Shown: positions 1 through 11,959, counted from the stretch's first letter. The stretch: DNA of 64,000 bases from Malachius bipustulatus (GCA_910589415.1 OU342632.1:35601637-35665636); one strand, 5' to 3'. Made by a program: numbers and translations. Notes: generated from the letters alone by a model not told the origin.

Positions 1-618
1 TGCCGCATCGAAACAAACGATAATCGCTTCTACAAGTGCGACATTTGCAGTCAGACCTTCACTCAATCCTACAACCTGGTGAGACACTACACGATCCATA
101 CCGGCGTGAGACCGTACTGCTGCGAGATTTGCGGTAAGAGCTTCCGTATCTCGAACTCACTTACCCGTCACGTCAGAGATGTCCACGAGAAAATAAGAGA
201 CTTCGAGTGCACTCGATGTCAGTTCCGGTTCACCTCCAAGAGGAATTTGGAGGAGCACATGAACATCCATACGGATCACCGGCCGTACAGCTGTGACGTT
301 TGCGGGAAAAGATTCAAGCAGAAGGCTTCTCTTCATGTTCACCAGAAGTACCACTCGCAGGATTTCAAGTTTACCTGCATGGTGTGCGGGAAGCGGTATC
401 GACGAGCTTACGAGCTGAAGCTCCACGAATACATCCACACCGGACACCGGCCTCACGTTTGCGAGGAATGCGGAGCCGAGTTCAGGATGAAGCCGGATTT
501 GAAGAGACACATGTCGGTGCACAACAAAAGTTATTTTTCCTGTAAGAAGTGCCTGTTTGTTTTTAGTAATGAGAAAAAATTCGAGGACCATGTCAGGGAG
601 GTTCATGGGGCTGATTAG
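1..618 (+). CDS. C2H2 zinc-finger protein, 3' terminal exon (5' partial)
   Basis: The reading frame is open from base 1 and ends at TAG 616-618, so the start lies outside the window. The visible 205 residues hold seven tandem C2H2 fingers (C-x2-C, about 12 residues, H-x3-4-H). The linkers between fingers 1-2, 3-4 and 5-6 are close to the classical TGEKP type (TGVRP, TDHRP, TGHRP), and the last finger ends next to the C-terminus. Tandem fingers of this kind normally bind DNA in the nucleus as transcription factors; the target cannot be read from sequence. No ZAD, BTB or other N-terminal domain is visible, so the subfamily and orthologue are unassigned. An AATAAA signal at 688-693 lies about 70 bases past the stop. 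Confidence 0.9.
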   Translation, partial: CRIETNDNRFYKCDICSQTFTQSYNLVRHYTIHTGVRPYCCEICGKSFRISNSLTRHVRDVHEKIRDFECTRCQFRFTSKRNLEEHMNIHTDHRPYSCDVCGKRFKQKASLHVHQKYHSQDFKFTCMVCGKRYRRAYELKLHEYIHTGHRPHVCEECGAEFRMKPDLKRHMSVHNKSYFSCKKCLFVFSNEKKFEDHVREVHGAD

Positions 619-1086
619 TTAATTTATATTCACCTGTGGTAGTTTTCAGGACTCAAGATCTCCTGATTCTTAATGAAATTATTTTTTAATAAAAGAAAAT
701 CAAAAAATTCATATTATATTTATTAATAATTTTTTATATTAAAAATAAATAGAAATAGAAATAATATTTGGGTGTTAATCACATATTTAAAATATATTAC
801 TCCACAAAATTTAACATCAACATATTATTATCCAATCAATATTATTTTATTATCCTATAAATTATGAAAAACTACCTTACTGCATCTAGTTTCTTTCTTA
901 CACAACTTGCTCTAAACTATTATATAAAAAATGCTTTACTTAATCTTAATAAAATTCAGATAAATACAGATCGTACCTACTTAAAGTCCTACAACTAAAA
1001 ATGACTATCACAAATTATCTTCCCCAGAGTACAGTGCGAGTTTTTTTTTAGGTAAAAGAGCAGTTAGTCCCTGCGGTCTCTTTATA
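619..1086. other. 3' UTR and AT-rich spacer
   Basis: Very AT-rich sequence after the zinc-finger stop. It contains the AATAAA at 688-693. I see no further gene or repeat before the transposon at 1087. Confidence 0.6.
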
Positions 1087-1732
1087 CAGGGTGTCCCGTA
1101 TCGTTATGTTCAAATTTTGTGAGCATATAGTAGGCTTATTTCTAAGCCTAAAAAACCTAAAAGTGGCAGGTCTATCTGCATTCGTTACGAAGTTACAGGC
1201 CTAAGAAAATAATGTCTAGTAAATACCAGATTTAACTTTGAAAACCACATAAAACTTATTTTATTGACCAAATCTTTAGTTTATCATGTGTTAAAAATGT
1301 CCTATTCCTTGCTGAATACAAGCTTGTGCTCGGAGGCCTATTGCAAAAGTAACAGTTTTCTCGTCTTTTTTCGCGTACATATCTCTTGACCAGCTTGCTG
1401 AATACGATCAAATAATAATTTCTCTCTGGTATTTAGTTACAAACACCAATTCCGAAATATGCTGATGCCGCATCTATTTGAATCCTAATGCCATTTCGTA
1501 TGAGCAGGGGAACCTCTACTCTCTACTAATGTTTATTTCGGTGACGTTTACTCATGTGTGGCAATTTTTGTGGCTTACAAAGTTGAATCTTGTTATTTAC
1601 TAGTCATAATTTTCTTAGGCCTGTAACTTCGTAACGAATAAAGATAGACCTGTCACTTTTTGGTTTTTTGGGCTCACAATTAAGCCTACTATATGCTCAA
1701 GAATTTTGAACATAACGATACGGGACACCCTG
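1087..1732. mobile_element. Non-autonomous TA-flanked element with long inverted repeats
   Basis: The ends are CAGGGTGTCCCGTATCGTTA at 1087 and its complement ending at 1732, flanked by TA on both sides (1085-1086 and 1733-1734). The terminal inverted repeats extend imperfectly for about 150 bases. There is no transposase frame. TA target duplication fits a Tc1/mariner-type MITE, but the superfamily is inferred from the duplication alone. Confidence 0.85.
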
Positions 1733-2123
1733 TAGAACAGGAATTGTGCGTCAAGGAAAACTCTGCTACATGTCATGTTAATGAAGGATAATATTTTCTT
1801 AATTCAAAGAGACCTAACATTTCTTTAAAAAACGATGATTTACAAGCTCATCCACAGCTACTGTGACAAATAAAAGTCATGTAATTTTTACACGGCTGTC
1901 GTGTTGATATAATTTTACTGAAAATGGGATTTTTTCATTTTCAATCAACCCAATAAACTGTTGAATTTCAGATTTTCCACCACAATAAAAACCCACACTG
2001 TATAATGATCATAAAACTTATTCACTTTAAACCGATTATCTGATATATAGCAGTATGCAAGAGCAAGGATATGTGAATAACGGCATAAATAATAATAGCG
2101 GGATACCTGAGGAAACCCCCGAA
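1733..2123. other. Spacer and TMEM179 3' region
   Basis: AT-rich sequence between the element at 1087-1732 and the TMEM179 stop. The 3' UTR of TMEM179 must run into it. I do not see a clean AATAAA on the minus strand near the stop. Confidence 0.4.
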
Positions 2124-3523
2124 TCACTCGCCGGGCGTGGCTGTGGTCGCTTGGCTGTTCACGGACTCCCGTCCCAGCGAGCTTCCCGGCGACTCCGAGT
2201 TTTCGTTGATGAGACGTTGCCTCTCGCGGTACATGCTGACCCGCATGTTCTCGATCTGATGGTAGCGACAGAGCTTCAGCAGAGCGAGCACCGAGAGCCC
2301 CACCCAACTGGCGAACGAGCCCCAAGTGCCGAACTGGGCCGTGCCTAATTCTATGTAGAAATTGGTGGTGTTGATGCCGTCGGCCTTGTCGATCGCTTGG
2401 CCTGCCGCTTGTTCACATCTGCAACAATTTACGTCAGTAATTCAATATTACTCGATCCTTGTCGGAACTTCTCAGCAATCTTCCAAGATTTAATGCGATT
2501 ACAAGCAAGATAATTTGATATGGGGGTTATAATATAAAAGCACTTACGAAGGAAATCTTTGTGTCATATTCTGGCACCAAACCATAAAACCAAGAGTTAC
2601 TGTAAGAGCAGCTATGATGGTCATACCACACAGGACGATCCCAGAAACAACGTCGATGAAAGCTGATAAGAAACTGCTGTCTGTTCCTTTGTACAAATAA
2701 ACCGATAATCTGGAAAATAATTAATTAGCAAAATTTAATCATTTATAACACAATAACTACTGATTAGTTTCAACTCGAGTTTCAATTAATCTGGAACTCT
2801 ATTGAGGGATAACTACTTTGAAAATACTCATTTTTGTAAAAGATGAGACAACAGTGATATCAATAATTATTAAACTGTTAGGAAATAAGATCAAGTACAT
2901 CTTACAGTTTATTTAGTTATTTGCTGCACAGGCTGCAGTACCTAAAGTTTGTCTCATTCCAGAGTTTCCCAAGAATTTCAGATTCACAAAGAAATCGTGA
3001 TGACATAATGACTTGTTATATTTTATATTCCAATATCTGATTGGTCTAAAATTTATTTGTGAGACGTTCAGCCCAGCACCGGAAGAACGCATAATTTAAC
3101 AACTCAATCAAATGTCAACGTAGTTTGTGAATAGGGACAATAAGTAAACGAACAGTCGACACACTTTATTTATGGACCTTCTGGCATGATCAAAGCTACG
3201 TACCTGTAAATTTGTATTAAAGAGACTAAACATAATAGAACTCCAACTAAAATAGTGTAATTGCAGTATCCCTGAGAGGCCCAGTCAACTTTTAACTGTC
3301 CATCGGCTTCTTGCCAAACTCCGGTAGAAAATAAAAGACAGTGACCCCTGTGAAAATGTATTTATATTAGTGTTTTTCAATTTAAGACTGGTAATATTTG
3401 TATATTATGTTACCTGAACTCATCTTGATGTAAACTCATGGGCACCACAATGCAAAGAGATAAAATGAAGGCAATTACATAGCCAGCAATTTGGCTTAGC
3501 AAGACTACATTACTAAGAGCCAT
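2124..3523 (-). CDS. TMEM179: Transmembrane protein 179 (TMEM179)
   Basis: Four coding exons on the minus strand: 3414-3523, 3204-3347, 2548-2709 and 2124-2418. All junctions are GT/AG and the phases match, giving 236 residues; vertebrate TMEM179 is about 233. The product starts MALSNVVLLSQIAGYVIAF, has GHCLLFSTGVW after the first membrane segment, a WCQ-type turn after the third, and FYIELGTAQFGTWGSF before the fourth, all matching the TMEM179 family. Four hydrophobic segments lie at about residues 8-30, 65-85, 105-130 and 165-185. The C-terminal 45 residues are polar and Ser/Thr-rich, probably cytosolic. TMEM179 is a multi-pass membrane protein without a settled biochemical role. It is read away from RBMX2 (head to head), with about 1.6 kb between the two starts. 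Confidence 0.93.
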
Positions 3524-5123
3524 TTTAAATTGTGCAGCAATGCTATAAAAATGTTAAAGATAGATCTGATTCACATAGAACTGTAAAAGTTCCTTGTTGT
3601 TACATTAGGGCGTAATTTTCTTCAAGTAAAACTTAACCACAGTTGAAAATGTAAACATAACATTACATCGTCCATTCACTAAACATTAACAACATTTTTA
3701 TTATTTATTTAATTATTTTTATTTTACTTACACTAATTTTTTTAAGAGTACCTATTTGACACTTTGACTTTGACAGCTTACGCTTACATTTACCTAAAGC
3801 TGTCGCTTTAGTAGTTTGAGTATAAAATATTCGGAAGGTCTATTATATTATAAACCACCATTTTGAAATACCTACAGGTTGTTTATTTTTTTTTATAGTC
3901 TCGGAGGCTGGAGGTTATAAGAGAATTGCAAAATAGTGGACTTTTCTGACAAAATATTTTTCAAAAAGACATATAATAATACTCGAGGTAGCAAGAGTCT
4001 TCAATTAATTTATGTTTGTTTTCAACATGATAAAATTTTACAATTATTATTATTAAAATTATCAATATCACAGTTTTCAGGTACAGAAAATGTTTAATCT
4101 GCAATAGCTCAAAACGATACCTAATATCAAAATTTTGCAGAGTATTTTTTTCAAAATTAAATCAACTGTGAAAAATATCCAGAGGCGTACAAAACAGGGT
4201 GGAAAAATGGTGACAACCGCTGACTATCTACGCTACTGGCACTAGAACAGTTTTGGAAAAAGTTTTTTTTTTAGAAACAAAGGGAGTATCGGTCTTAAAC
4301 TGTATAGGTAAGACTTAGTCACTCCATTCTGATAATTTTGGCTTCGAGATAGAGCTCATCATATAGCCACAAAAATATTTTATAGAAATAAATAGTTTTA
4401 TAAACGAAAGCAAACAACTATGCCGAGCTGGAATTCGAACTTCAGACGGTGGCAGCGTCAACGGCCACCTCCGTTATTATTATTATTATTTTTTTCTGAA
4501 AAATATATTTTGAGGAAAATCCTCTCATTTTCCGATTCTCCATCACCTCCTAAAATGACACTAATGACACTGGTAAAAAATTAAACACCTCTGTTTACAC
4601 GCTATTTAATTTTCTGACTAACTTTGATAATCTTATCGCCTCCAATAATAATTGTTTTTGACAGAAATGTTAATTTTTTGTTAAGATGATTGCTTTTGTA
4701 GCCAGATTTTAAGTTTGTTGAGGCATTTGAGAAAATCGGAAGTTTGTGACGTAATTGAAGCAGCCCATTATTTAGTTATTGTATAAAATTAAAATTAACA
4801 ATTACCAAATTCATTGTTTAGCAGAGACATGTCTGTCAAGTCGGCCATTTTGTTGGAAGACCTACTGAGCCTGAGCTTATATTAGCAATACAACAAAGAT
4901 CTTTCAGTCTTCACTTGTCTTGTCATTTGTCAAATAATTTTTTTTTAGGTTAGATCTGTTTGATTTTGTTTTCGTAATTTTTCGTTTTCCCGTTTTCCGT
5001 TTCTGAATTCTGAAAATGAAAGAAGTGAATTATTATAATTTTTAAAATAAAAAAATTTATTAATCAAAAGAGATAACTTTAATTACATTATTTTCATTTT
5101 TCAGGTAGCTTCTCTCCGTCACC
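3524..5123. other. Divergent intergenic region of TMEM179 and RBMX2
   Basis: AT-rich spacer between two genes read in opposite directions, so both promoters should lie here. Apart from the degenerate SINE at 4258-4478 and a short ATT microsatellite at about 4474-4490, I see no gene. Confidence 0.5.
4258..4478 (-). mobile_element. Old copy of a tRNA-derived SINE
   Basis: Read on the minus strand it has a tRNA-like head with a box-B-like GAAGTTCGAATTCCAG (about 4430-4445), a body, and an A-rich tail at the low-coordinate end. The body matches the better-preserved SINE at 12426-12649: both have GGAG(T/C)ATCGGTCTT, then TAGGTAAGAC, an AGTC(A/G)CTCCA block and a GGCTT(C/G)GAG block in the same order on the plus strand. 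Considerable divergence and no clear target duplication suggest an older insertion. Confidence 0.65.
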
Positions 5124-6595
5124 ATGAATCCGTTAACGTAAGTTGAAAATTTATTTATCCATATCATATCCAGTCGTATCGTAAATAAATATTGCTCTGA
5201 TTTTCCTTCCAGGAATATGAAAAATGTGAAGAAATTGAGCGAGTTACAGTTACACGGAGGCCTCAAAACAACCTGGCATGATCAGTATAGAGACAGCGCT
5301 TGGATTTTCATTGGAGGCCTGCCTTATGACTTGACCGAAGGTGATATCATCTGCATTTTCTCACAGTGAGTGCCATTTAACAGTACCAATAGCATCATAG
5401 ACCATTCATTTAAAAGCGGCAGTTGTATGTGATGTTCATCGTTAAGGGGGTTCCCACCTCTTGGAAACTTCTTTGTTTGACTGCTGGATGTAAATTCTTA
5501 CCATTCTAGTTCCTCAGGCTCGTTATATGGCGGTCTCTATCCATGTTCACAATAAATCTGGAACGTCCAGTAATTCTTTGCATGCTTTCAAACGTGTGAT
5601 GAATCATTGTATTATAAACATTTTCTTTACCATGACAACTTAAATGTATTAATTTGTGATTAACGTTTCAGGTATGGTGAAATAGTCAATGTCGATCTAG
5701 CTCGAGCCAAAGACACGGGAAAGTCTTTAGGTCATTGTCGAATATGTTACGAAGACCAGCGATCGACCGATTTAGCAGTGGACAATTTGAATGGAGTCAA
5801 AATACTTAACAGAACTATTCGTGTGGATCATGTTACTGAATATAAGCTACCGAAGCATATGTTGAAAAAGGGTAGGTAAATGACCCCTAGAAAATGACAT
5901 GGGTCTCGAAAACTAGAATATGACACAGCTTAACCCACTTTTTTTTATAGGTGCCGATGAAACAGTAAAGAAATTACTGGATGAAGGCTGTGCTCCCAAG
6001 CCACAGCTTCCGGTAGTTATAAAAAAGGAGCCCGTAGAAGATAGGAGAGAGACAATAGCGGACGCGATACAATCTGAACTTCGACTTCCGCAGAGATTGC
6101 CAATTTTTCCTGTCAAGAAAGAAAAGTTATCCGATGAAGAGGTATGTTAGAATGTTTGCAGGTAGACAATTATTATTAAAATTTACATTGACATTTATTG
6201 AATAGGTTCCAAAGACAGAGGTAAAAGTAAAAAAGGAAAAGAAGAAACATAAGAAGAAAAAGAAACACAAGAAAACTAGAGACTCGTCAGTCACCAGTGG
6301 GAGTGATAGTGAAGATCAAGATAGAGGTCTAAAGCATAAATTGAAAGAGGGAGAAAGAAGCCGGTCACCAATGAAAAAATCAAATCCCTCTAGAAGTAGC
6401 TCTTTCAGTAGAGATGGCTCAGAAAATTCCCAACAAGATAAAAGTAGTAAATATCTTGAAAAATATAAAACGGCAAGAAAAAGGAGTCGGTCACCATTGA
6501 AAACATCGCGATCTAGAAGCAGATCGCGGGAAAGGACTCATCACCGTGATGATAAACATTACAAGGAATATAAATATAAAAATTCAAGAAGATAA
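5124..6595 (+). CDS. RBMX2: RNA-binding motif protein X-linked 2 (RES complex subunit)
   Basis: Five exons: 5124-5137, 5213-5365, 5672-5871, 5951-6141 and 6206-6595. They join in frame to 315 residues; the human protein is of similar size. It opens MNPLTNMKNVKKLSE and carries one RRM at about residues 34-112, with RNP2 IFIGGL (36-41), a GDIICIFSQYGEI stretch and an RNP1 strand containing GKSLGH. The family signature YEDQRSTDLAVDNLNG and IRVDHV follow. The C-terminal half is Lys-rich, then Ser/Arg-rich (RSRSRSRERT). RBMX2 corresponds to yeast Ist3/Snu17, which with Bud13 and Pml1 forms the RES complex of activated spliceosomes. The first coding exon has only 14 bases. The gene converges on TRMU. 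Confidence 0.96.
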
Positions 6596-6658
6596 TATAA
6601 AAATATTATATTTTTAATTACATAAATTAGAACAGATAATTACTATTGTTGCATTTTT

Positions 6659-6664
6659 TTTATT
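6659..6664 (-). promoter_or_regulatory. TRMU polyadenylation signal
   Basis: AATAAA on the minus strand 14 bases past the TRMU stop. The spacer between the convergent RBMX2 and TRMU stops is only 82 bases, so the two transcripts probably share or overlap 3' ends. Confidence 0.6.
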
Positions 6665-6677
6665 CACAACATCAAAA

Positions 6678-8196
6678 TTAATTTATGCTTAATAATAATT
6701 TATCTTGATCACAAAAATGTTCACTAGTAGAGTTATCAGAATCAGAATACCACTTACTCCTTAATTCGTGTAAATAATTTAAAACATAATCACTAGGTCC
6801 CGTGTTTATTATTCTTGCACCCCCTAGGCATTCATTCCCCTTGTAAAGTACAGCAAACTGTCCCGGTGTTAGAGCGCGTTTCGATTTTGCGAGTCTAATA
6901 AATAGTCTCTTATTATTCACTCTACAAACCTTACACTCAGCCCAGGTTTCCGTGTGTTGAAATTTGAATTCACAATCCATCACATTACCTTCTTCTATCA
7001 CTTCTGGAGGAGCACAGATCCAGTAAGGTGGTTCAGTCACCATCGTGTTGGAAAATAAGGCCGGATGTTTGGTACCTTGCACCTGAAATCAATTTAGTTT
7101 TATTTTTTTAATTACATTCAAAGGTATGAGAGGAACTGACCACATATATGCTATTATTTTTGACGTCTTTCTGAACAGTAAAGTAAGCTTCAGGAACGCC
7201 TTGTATTTTAGTTCTTTGGCCTAGAGTCCATTGATGGATACCGTTATGTTTACCAACGATTTTACCAGATATTATGTCAATGAAATCTCCTGGTTTATCT
7301 TCAATGTACTGAAATTATACTCGTTTCTTACTTGCAAAACTAAATAAGTATAGGAATTACTTCACTAATGAAATCTTTAAATTTGCGAGACCCTATAAAA
7401 CAAATACCCATACTCTCTTTCTTAAAGGCATACTTTTCCATTCCATTTTGTATGGCAATTCTTTTAACATCATGTTTGGTCATGTTTCCCAGAGGGAACA
7501 TTGTTTTTCTTAAGGCAGCCTGTGGTATTTGACACAGGAAAAATGTCTGGTCTTTTCTTGTATCCTTTGCTCGAAGCAACCGCACATCTAAATAATAATT
7601 GACACCATCAAATTAATGATATGTTTTTAATAAAAAAATTACCGAGTTACCTTTATTAGGTTCATATTCGTCCAGATATGTACCAAAACTAGTGTTCGCA
7701 TAGTGTCCAGTAGCTATTGCATCTACGCGTAAATATTCAGTTGCAAATTTGTAGAAATGATTAAATTTTATGTTACGATTGCATAAAATATCAGGATTAG
7801 GCGTTAAACCTGTCTGGTATTCTTTAATCAAATTGCTGGAAATTCGATATTATAGATAAAATCTCGATAAGTTTATATTTAGAAATAGGATAAACGCACT
7901 TACCAAAACACTTCGTTCCAGTACTGTTTAACGAAATTGACTCGATGTATTGGAATATTTAATCGAAGGCACACATCTTCTGCGTCTTTAAAATCTTCAT
8001 CTGCGGTACAGTGGCCTCGTTCATCAGCTATATCCCAATTTTGCATAAAAACACCTATAACCTTTAATCCTAAAAATTATAATTTTAAAATTTTGAAGAT
8101 TTTGTAAAACATTTTGCTACCTCTTTGTTTCAAGAGTAAAGCAGCTACAGCACTATCGACACCTCCAGATATACCTAGAGCCACTTTACGAAACAT
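6678..8196 (-). CDS. TRMU: Mitochondrial tRNA-specific 2-thiouridylase (MTU1/TRMU)
   Basis: Six exons on the minus strand: 8121-8196, 7904-8069, 7651-7835, 7361-7587, 7141-7308 and 6678-7082. They join in frame to 408 residues, close to the human length of about 421. The N-terminus has the PP-loop SGGVDS (residues 10-15), then GVFMQNWD. The two expected catalytic cysteines are present: in [13 protein letters not shown] and in [17 protein letters not shown] and QWTLGQR are further family motifs, and the C-terminal beta-barrel includes [15 protein letters not shown]. The enzyme makes the 2-thiouridine at wobble U34 of mitochondrial tRNAs for Lys, Glu and Gln, taking sulfur from a relay started by the cysteine desulfurase. 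The start is the only ATG compatible with the PP-loop frame. An AATAAA lies on the minus strand at 6659-6664. Confidence 0.96.
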
Positions 8197-8418
8197 TTCA
8201 TTGGAAAAATTAAAACAAAAAAATTATAAAAATGTTGCATATTATTATTTCATAATTCATATGAAATTTATAGGTTAGAATGCGTATTTGTTCAAATGAA
8301 CTACTACGCGTACGAGTGAACTACGAAGCTGGGTAATAGTTCGAACAAACCAACAAACCGGTATATGCTAAATATCACTGGTATGCTACTTTTCCTACTC
8401 CTGCGCATGATACAACAC
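8197..8418. other. TRMU 5' flank
   Basis: Short AT-rich 5' flank of TRMU, ending at the P-like element at 8419. No coding sequence seen. The minus-strand promoter should lie here or inside the element. Confidence 0.4.
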
Positions 8419-8858
8419 TAGGGAACCTGTATTACCGCTTTACTAGGGTATAGCGCATTCTCATTCTCACAAAAAGTTGGGAAAAAAGTAGGGAATGTCA
8501 AATTTGACTTCATAAACGTCAGATTTTCCATGAACGTACAACTGTTTAAAAATTCACATAATTTGTTATTAAGTCCGCGTATTAAAACGTATTTTTCTCA
8601 GTAACTACGTGTTAGATACTAAAGTCTACAGCTTCGTAGATCCTATAAACCCGTAATTTTGTTTACCCATTGAAAGAGGATTATCGATTTCTATTCGTGT
8701 TATTATTTTGTTTCATTTTTCAAACTTCGCTTTTTTCCACTTGATACCTACCTACGCCTGTGACCAAATGTGCCAAAAATATGACATCCAGCTGTTCAAA
8801 CATAACCGTGTTTAATAAACGTCAACGAGTGAAAGCGCTACCCTAGTAAAGCGTCAAA
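8419..8858 (+). mobile_element. P-like TIR element, copy 1 (right end damaged)
   Basis: Begins TAGGGAACCTGTATTACCG and follows the element at 28248-28696 (inverted there) through its length. The right end decays after GCTACCCTAGTAAAGCG and lacks the terminal CAGGTTCCCTA. It is a short internally deleted derivative of the longer copy at 31028. It sits about 220 bases upstream of the TRMU start. Confidence 0.75.
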
Positions 8859-8884
8859 TAATGGACCTTTTTATAAAAAATAAT

Positions 8885-9030
8885 AGTTATTTATTATACA
8901 ATCGAAAAAAGTGATAGATTTTAGCTCGAGATGTGATTTCGTCCCCGACGCGCTAGCGGAGGGGACAAACACTTCGAGAGCTAACATCGCACTTTTTTCT
9001 TGTGTGTAATATACAATTTTTTTCTGCGAG
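8885..9030. repeat. Imperfect palindrome with CGCTAGCG centre
   Basis: The arms around GACGCGCTAGCGGAG (about 8949-8963) are complementary over some 55 bases: AATCGAAAAAAGTG at the left pairs imperfectly with CACTTTTTTCTTGTG at the right. No coding content. It belongs to a set of palindromes with related centres near 10728 and 11614. Confidence 0.6.
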
Positions 9031-9165
9031 AAGAAATATCAGTGTTAGAATGTCGAAAAACGTATAGTTAAATAACTGAAAATTATGTCGGAAATAGTAT
9101 ATTATGCAACGAGCTTATAATGAAGGCTACCCTTCAACGTGCGAGATTTTTCACTTTGCTAATCA

Positions 9166-10652
9166 CAGGATGGGGGGAATTTTTCTGACATAAAAAGGAA
9201 CTAATTTTTCCTGAACTGGTCTCCTATGAGTCACATAATACATCATATGCAATTTTTTTGTAGTTATAAGGGTTTGAAATTTTGGGTTCCAGTGGCGTGC
9301 AGAACAAGTGAAAAGGGATATAAAAATAATAAAAAAATATATATATTTATAAATAAATGTGTATTCAAAGGCAAAGATTATTTATTATATTTTTATCGAA
9401 GTGATTTTTTTTTTGTCCCAGTGGCGTGCAGATATTATTTTTATTATTTTTTCATCCTCTAAACGTAATAAAATCATCTTATAATGTTGATGATTTGATG
9501 CAGTTAATTTATCTATTGAAATATATTTCTATTTATTGACTTATTACACCTTTTGACATTTTTAATCTCCAGTGGCGTCCAGAAGGGAATTTTTTTAATT
9601 TCTAAATTTGCATCAATACTGAACATAAGTGCATAGTTTTTGGTTTTTTGGTTTACAAAAATTTTAAAATCAATGAAAAACATTAGAGTCATGAAAATAT
9701 ATACACATATAACCAGTGGCGGGTCTAGTTTCGTAAAAATTGTAGAAAAAATTAAAATGTTGTTCTGAAATAAACTCAGGTTGATATTTTTTGTTGCTTG
9801 AATCGGTTTCTTCATCAGACTCTTCAAACTACTCGGATTCATCTTCTTCTTCACTAGCCCATGCCAACTCCCGCAAAATATCCGCATCTTTTTCAAAATC
9901 GTACAAGCTCTTTCGACTCATTTCACCAAAAGTAAATACGAAAAATTAATCAATATTTTTTATATATAAATCTGTCTAATAAAATTCAACACAAAAAATT
10001 TACAAAGTTCACAAACGCTAAAATAAAAAAAATTAAAAACACGTATTCAACCAAACGCGCACGTGTCCATACTAAATTCAATTCAATAAAATATTTTACA
10101 ACACAGGAAATGTTACAGGAAGTAATAATACTTATATTTCATAAATAGATTTTACTCAAATTCAAGTATTTATTCCCATCAAAACATTTATAGTATTAGC
10201 TGACATCTATGGGAATAAGATTCAGAACATGATCATTTGAATAGCATGCACGAAAATATCTGTAAACATACGTCTCTGGTATTGGAATCTGTAAATTAGT
10301 GAAATGTAGGTTTTGTTTCTAGCTTACAACCTTCGTTTCAATACAAGATGAAACGACATCTCGTGTTGAAAAGTATACCATAAACTGTTCCCGAGATAAA
10401 CGTTTCCTGTATAGTCTACATCCTGTTGCTATAGATATACGTTGCAAGCAACAGCTAGCGCGCCACTGGTTTCAGACAGAAATACAGAAATCTGTTACTT
10501 ATTCAAAATTTAAAGCATTTTGTATAGATTTTTGTGCTGGAATGTCATCATATAGAGTACTGTCCTCTATCCTAACACAGAAAACTGCAATCTTTTAACT
10601 GGTAGCCATGTTAAGTGATAAAACGTCTTATGACGTGTTCCCCATCCTGTGA
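9166..10652. mobile_element. Possible element with CACAGGATGGGG ends, rich in CCAGTGGCG motifs
   Basis: CACAGGATGGGG near 9166 and CCCCATCCTGTG near 10641 form a 12-base inverted repeat. Between them are four direct copies of CCAGTGGCG (9289, 9418, 9569, 9713) spaced 129-151 bases apart and one inverted copy (10461). No protein-coding frame is recognisable and no target duplication was confirmed, so the element boundary is tentative. Confidence 0.4.
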
Positions 10653-10696
10653 GTGGTAACAAGGCACGTCATATGACGTGTTGCACGCTTAACCGG

Positions 10697-10778
10697 TTAA
10701 TACGCGAGTATGATGGTTAAGATACGAGCCGTAGGCGAGTGTCTTAACCATCATAAGAGCGTATTAATAGCCATTATC
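10697..10778. repeat. Hairpin palindrome, GAGCCGTAGGCGAG centre
   Basis: TTAATACGC on the left and GCGTATTAA on the right enclose GATGGTTAAGA and TCTTAACCATC around ACGAGCCGTAGGCGAGT. The stem is nearly complete over about 70 bases. Confidence 0.75.
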
Positions 10779-11449
10779 TGCGAGTTCCATACACTATTTT
10801 TTCTACGACCCTTTTTTATTTCATAGAAAAGATTAAAAAATTATATATGTATTTTAACAATGACCCGTGTACAATTGCGGATCATTGTGGTTAAGATAGG
10901 TTGCTATTTGCTTACGCATATTAGGTACCAAATTTTCTCTTTGTCGCTAAGGTTATTCTGCTGAGACATGTTTTAGTATCAAGTTTAAAGGGCACTACTC
11001 ACTACTGCGTAATTTTTATTATGCGAAGTTCGAATTCCGAATTTTACGCTTCGATTTTGAGATTAATTAATAATTTTAATAACTGACAGCCATTAATTAC
11101 GATATTCTGTACCTGCGCAACGCGGGTCGCAGCGTTGCCGCTTTGAATACTATATCACGGAGCGCTACGAATGATATAATACTTTATCTTCCCATCTTTT
11201 ACACGATATACCTACTTATCAAATTAATTAAGGTAACATAAAATCTTGATAAATTTTCTTTGAATGTTACTTATGTTCTAAATTAAATAAACGTTCAGAA
11301 TTTTTTTTCAGAAATACAGAACTTATATCACAAGGCAATTTTTGTCGTGAGTATGACAACTCTGTGACTTCGGTTGGCTTGCCGACCCGATCGTGAGCGA
11401 AAAGGAACCGATTCGATTGCAAATGCTCCTCTGCCATTGGATAGCTTGA

Positions 11450-11503
11450 CCAGTGCTTTAATAAAAATTTGTATCTTAATGAGACCCATTAAAGCACTGG
11501 TGA
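11450..11503. repeat. ACCAGTGCTTTAAT hairpin
   Basis: ACCAGTGCTTTAAT and its exact complement ATTAAAGCACTGGT are separated by about 26 bases. This could be a very short MITE or a structured RNA. Nothing else supports a function. Confidence 0.5.
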
Positions 11504-11564
11504 TTCATATTTAATATGCATATTAAAAGTTGGGAGTAGAAAATAGTATATTATTAAACGAGCA

Positions 11565-11690
11565 TATATAATGGGGGCTATTATCCACGAAGGTTAAGTT
11601 TATGTCACGAGCGTTAGCGAGTGACATAATTAACCTGAGTGGATAATAGCTCATTATATGCGAGTATAATACTATACTTTGTCCACGACT
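11565..11690. repeat. Hairpin palindrome, GAGCGTTAGCGAG centre
   Basis: GCTATTATCCAC and GTGGATAATAGC enclose complementary arms around TCACGAGCGTTAGCGAGTGA. A related GGCTATTATCCACG block and a GTCGTGGACAA block recur at about 14918-15020. Confidence 0.7.
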
Positions 11691-11959
11691 GCTATTTACT
11701 TTGATTCCAAAAATTTATTTTAAACAATGAGAATGAATGAATTTTCTTGGTCGCCTTCCAGTTCATAAAGGTGTTGTATACAGTTAAATAAAGATTTCGG
11801 GATTTCTTAGGCAACAAATTGAAAATTCAGGTAAGTTACCTTTGCTGCTTCCGTTATCTCCGGTGGAGTACACAGTATTTCGTCCTCACTATCAATTATT
11901 TCCATTTTAATTTTTAACTAACTAAATTATTAAACTATAAGTTGGTAATCCTGTTATTG

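Noticed and set aside
157..606. 149-codon open frame antisense to the zinc fingers
   Set aside because: It is the complement of a highly regular zinc-finger coding region and shows no domain of its own.
10600..10690. Several TGACGTG/CGTCATATGACG words taken for a regulatory cluster
   Set aside because: They belong to self-complementary repeat sequence and no gene starts nearby.
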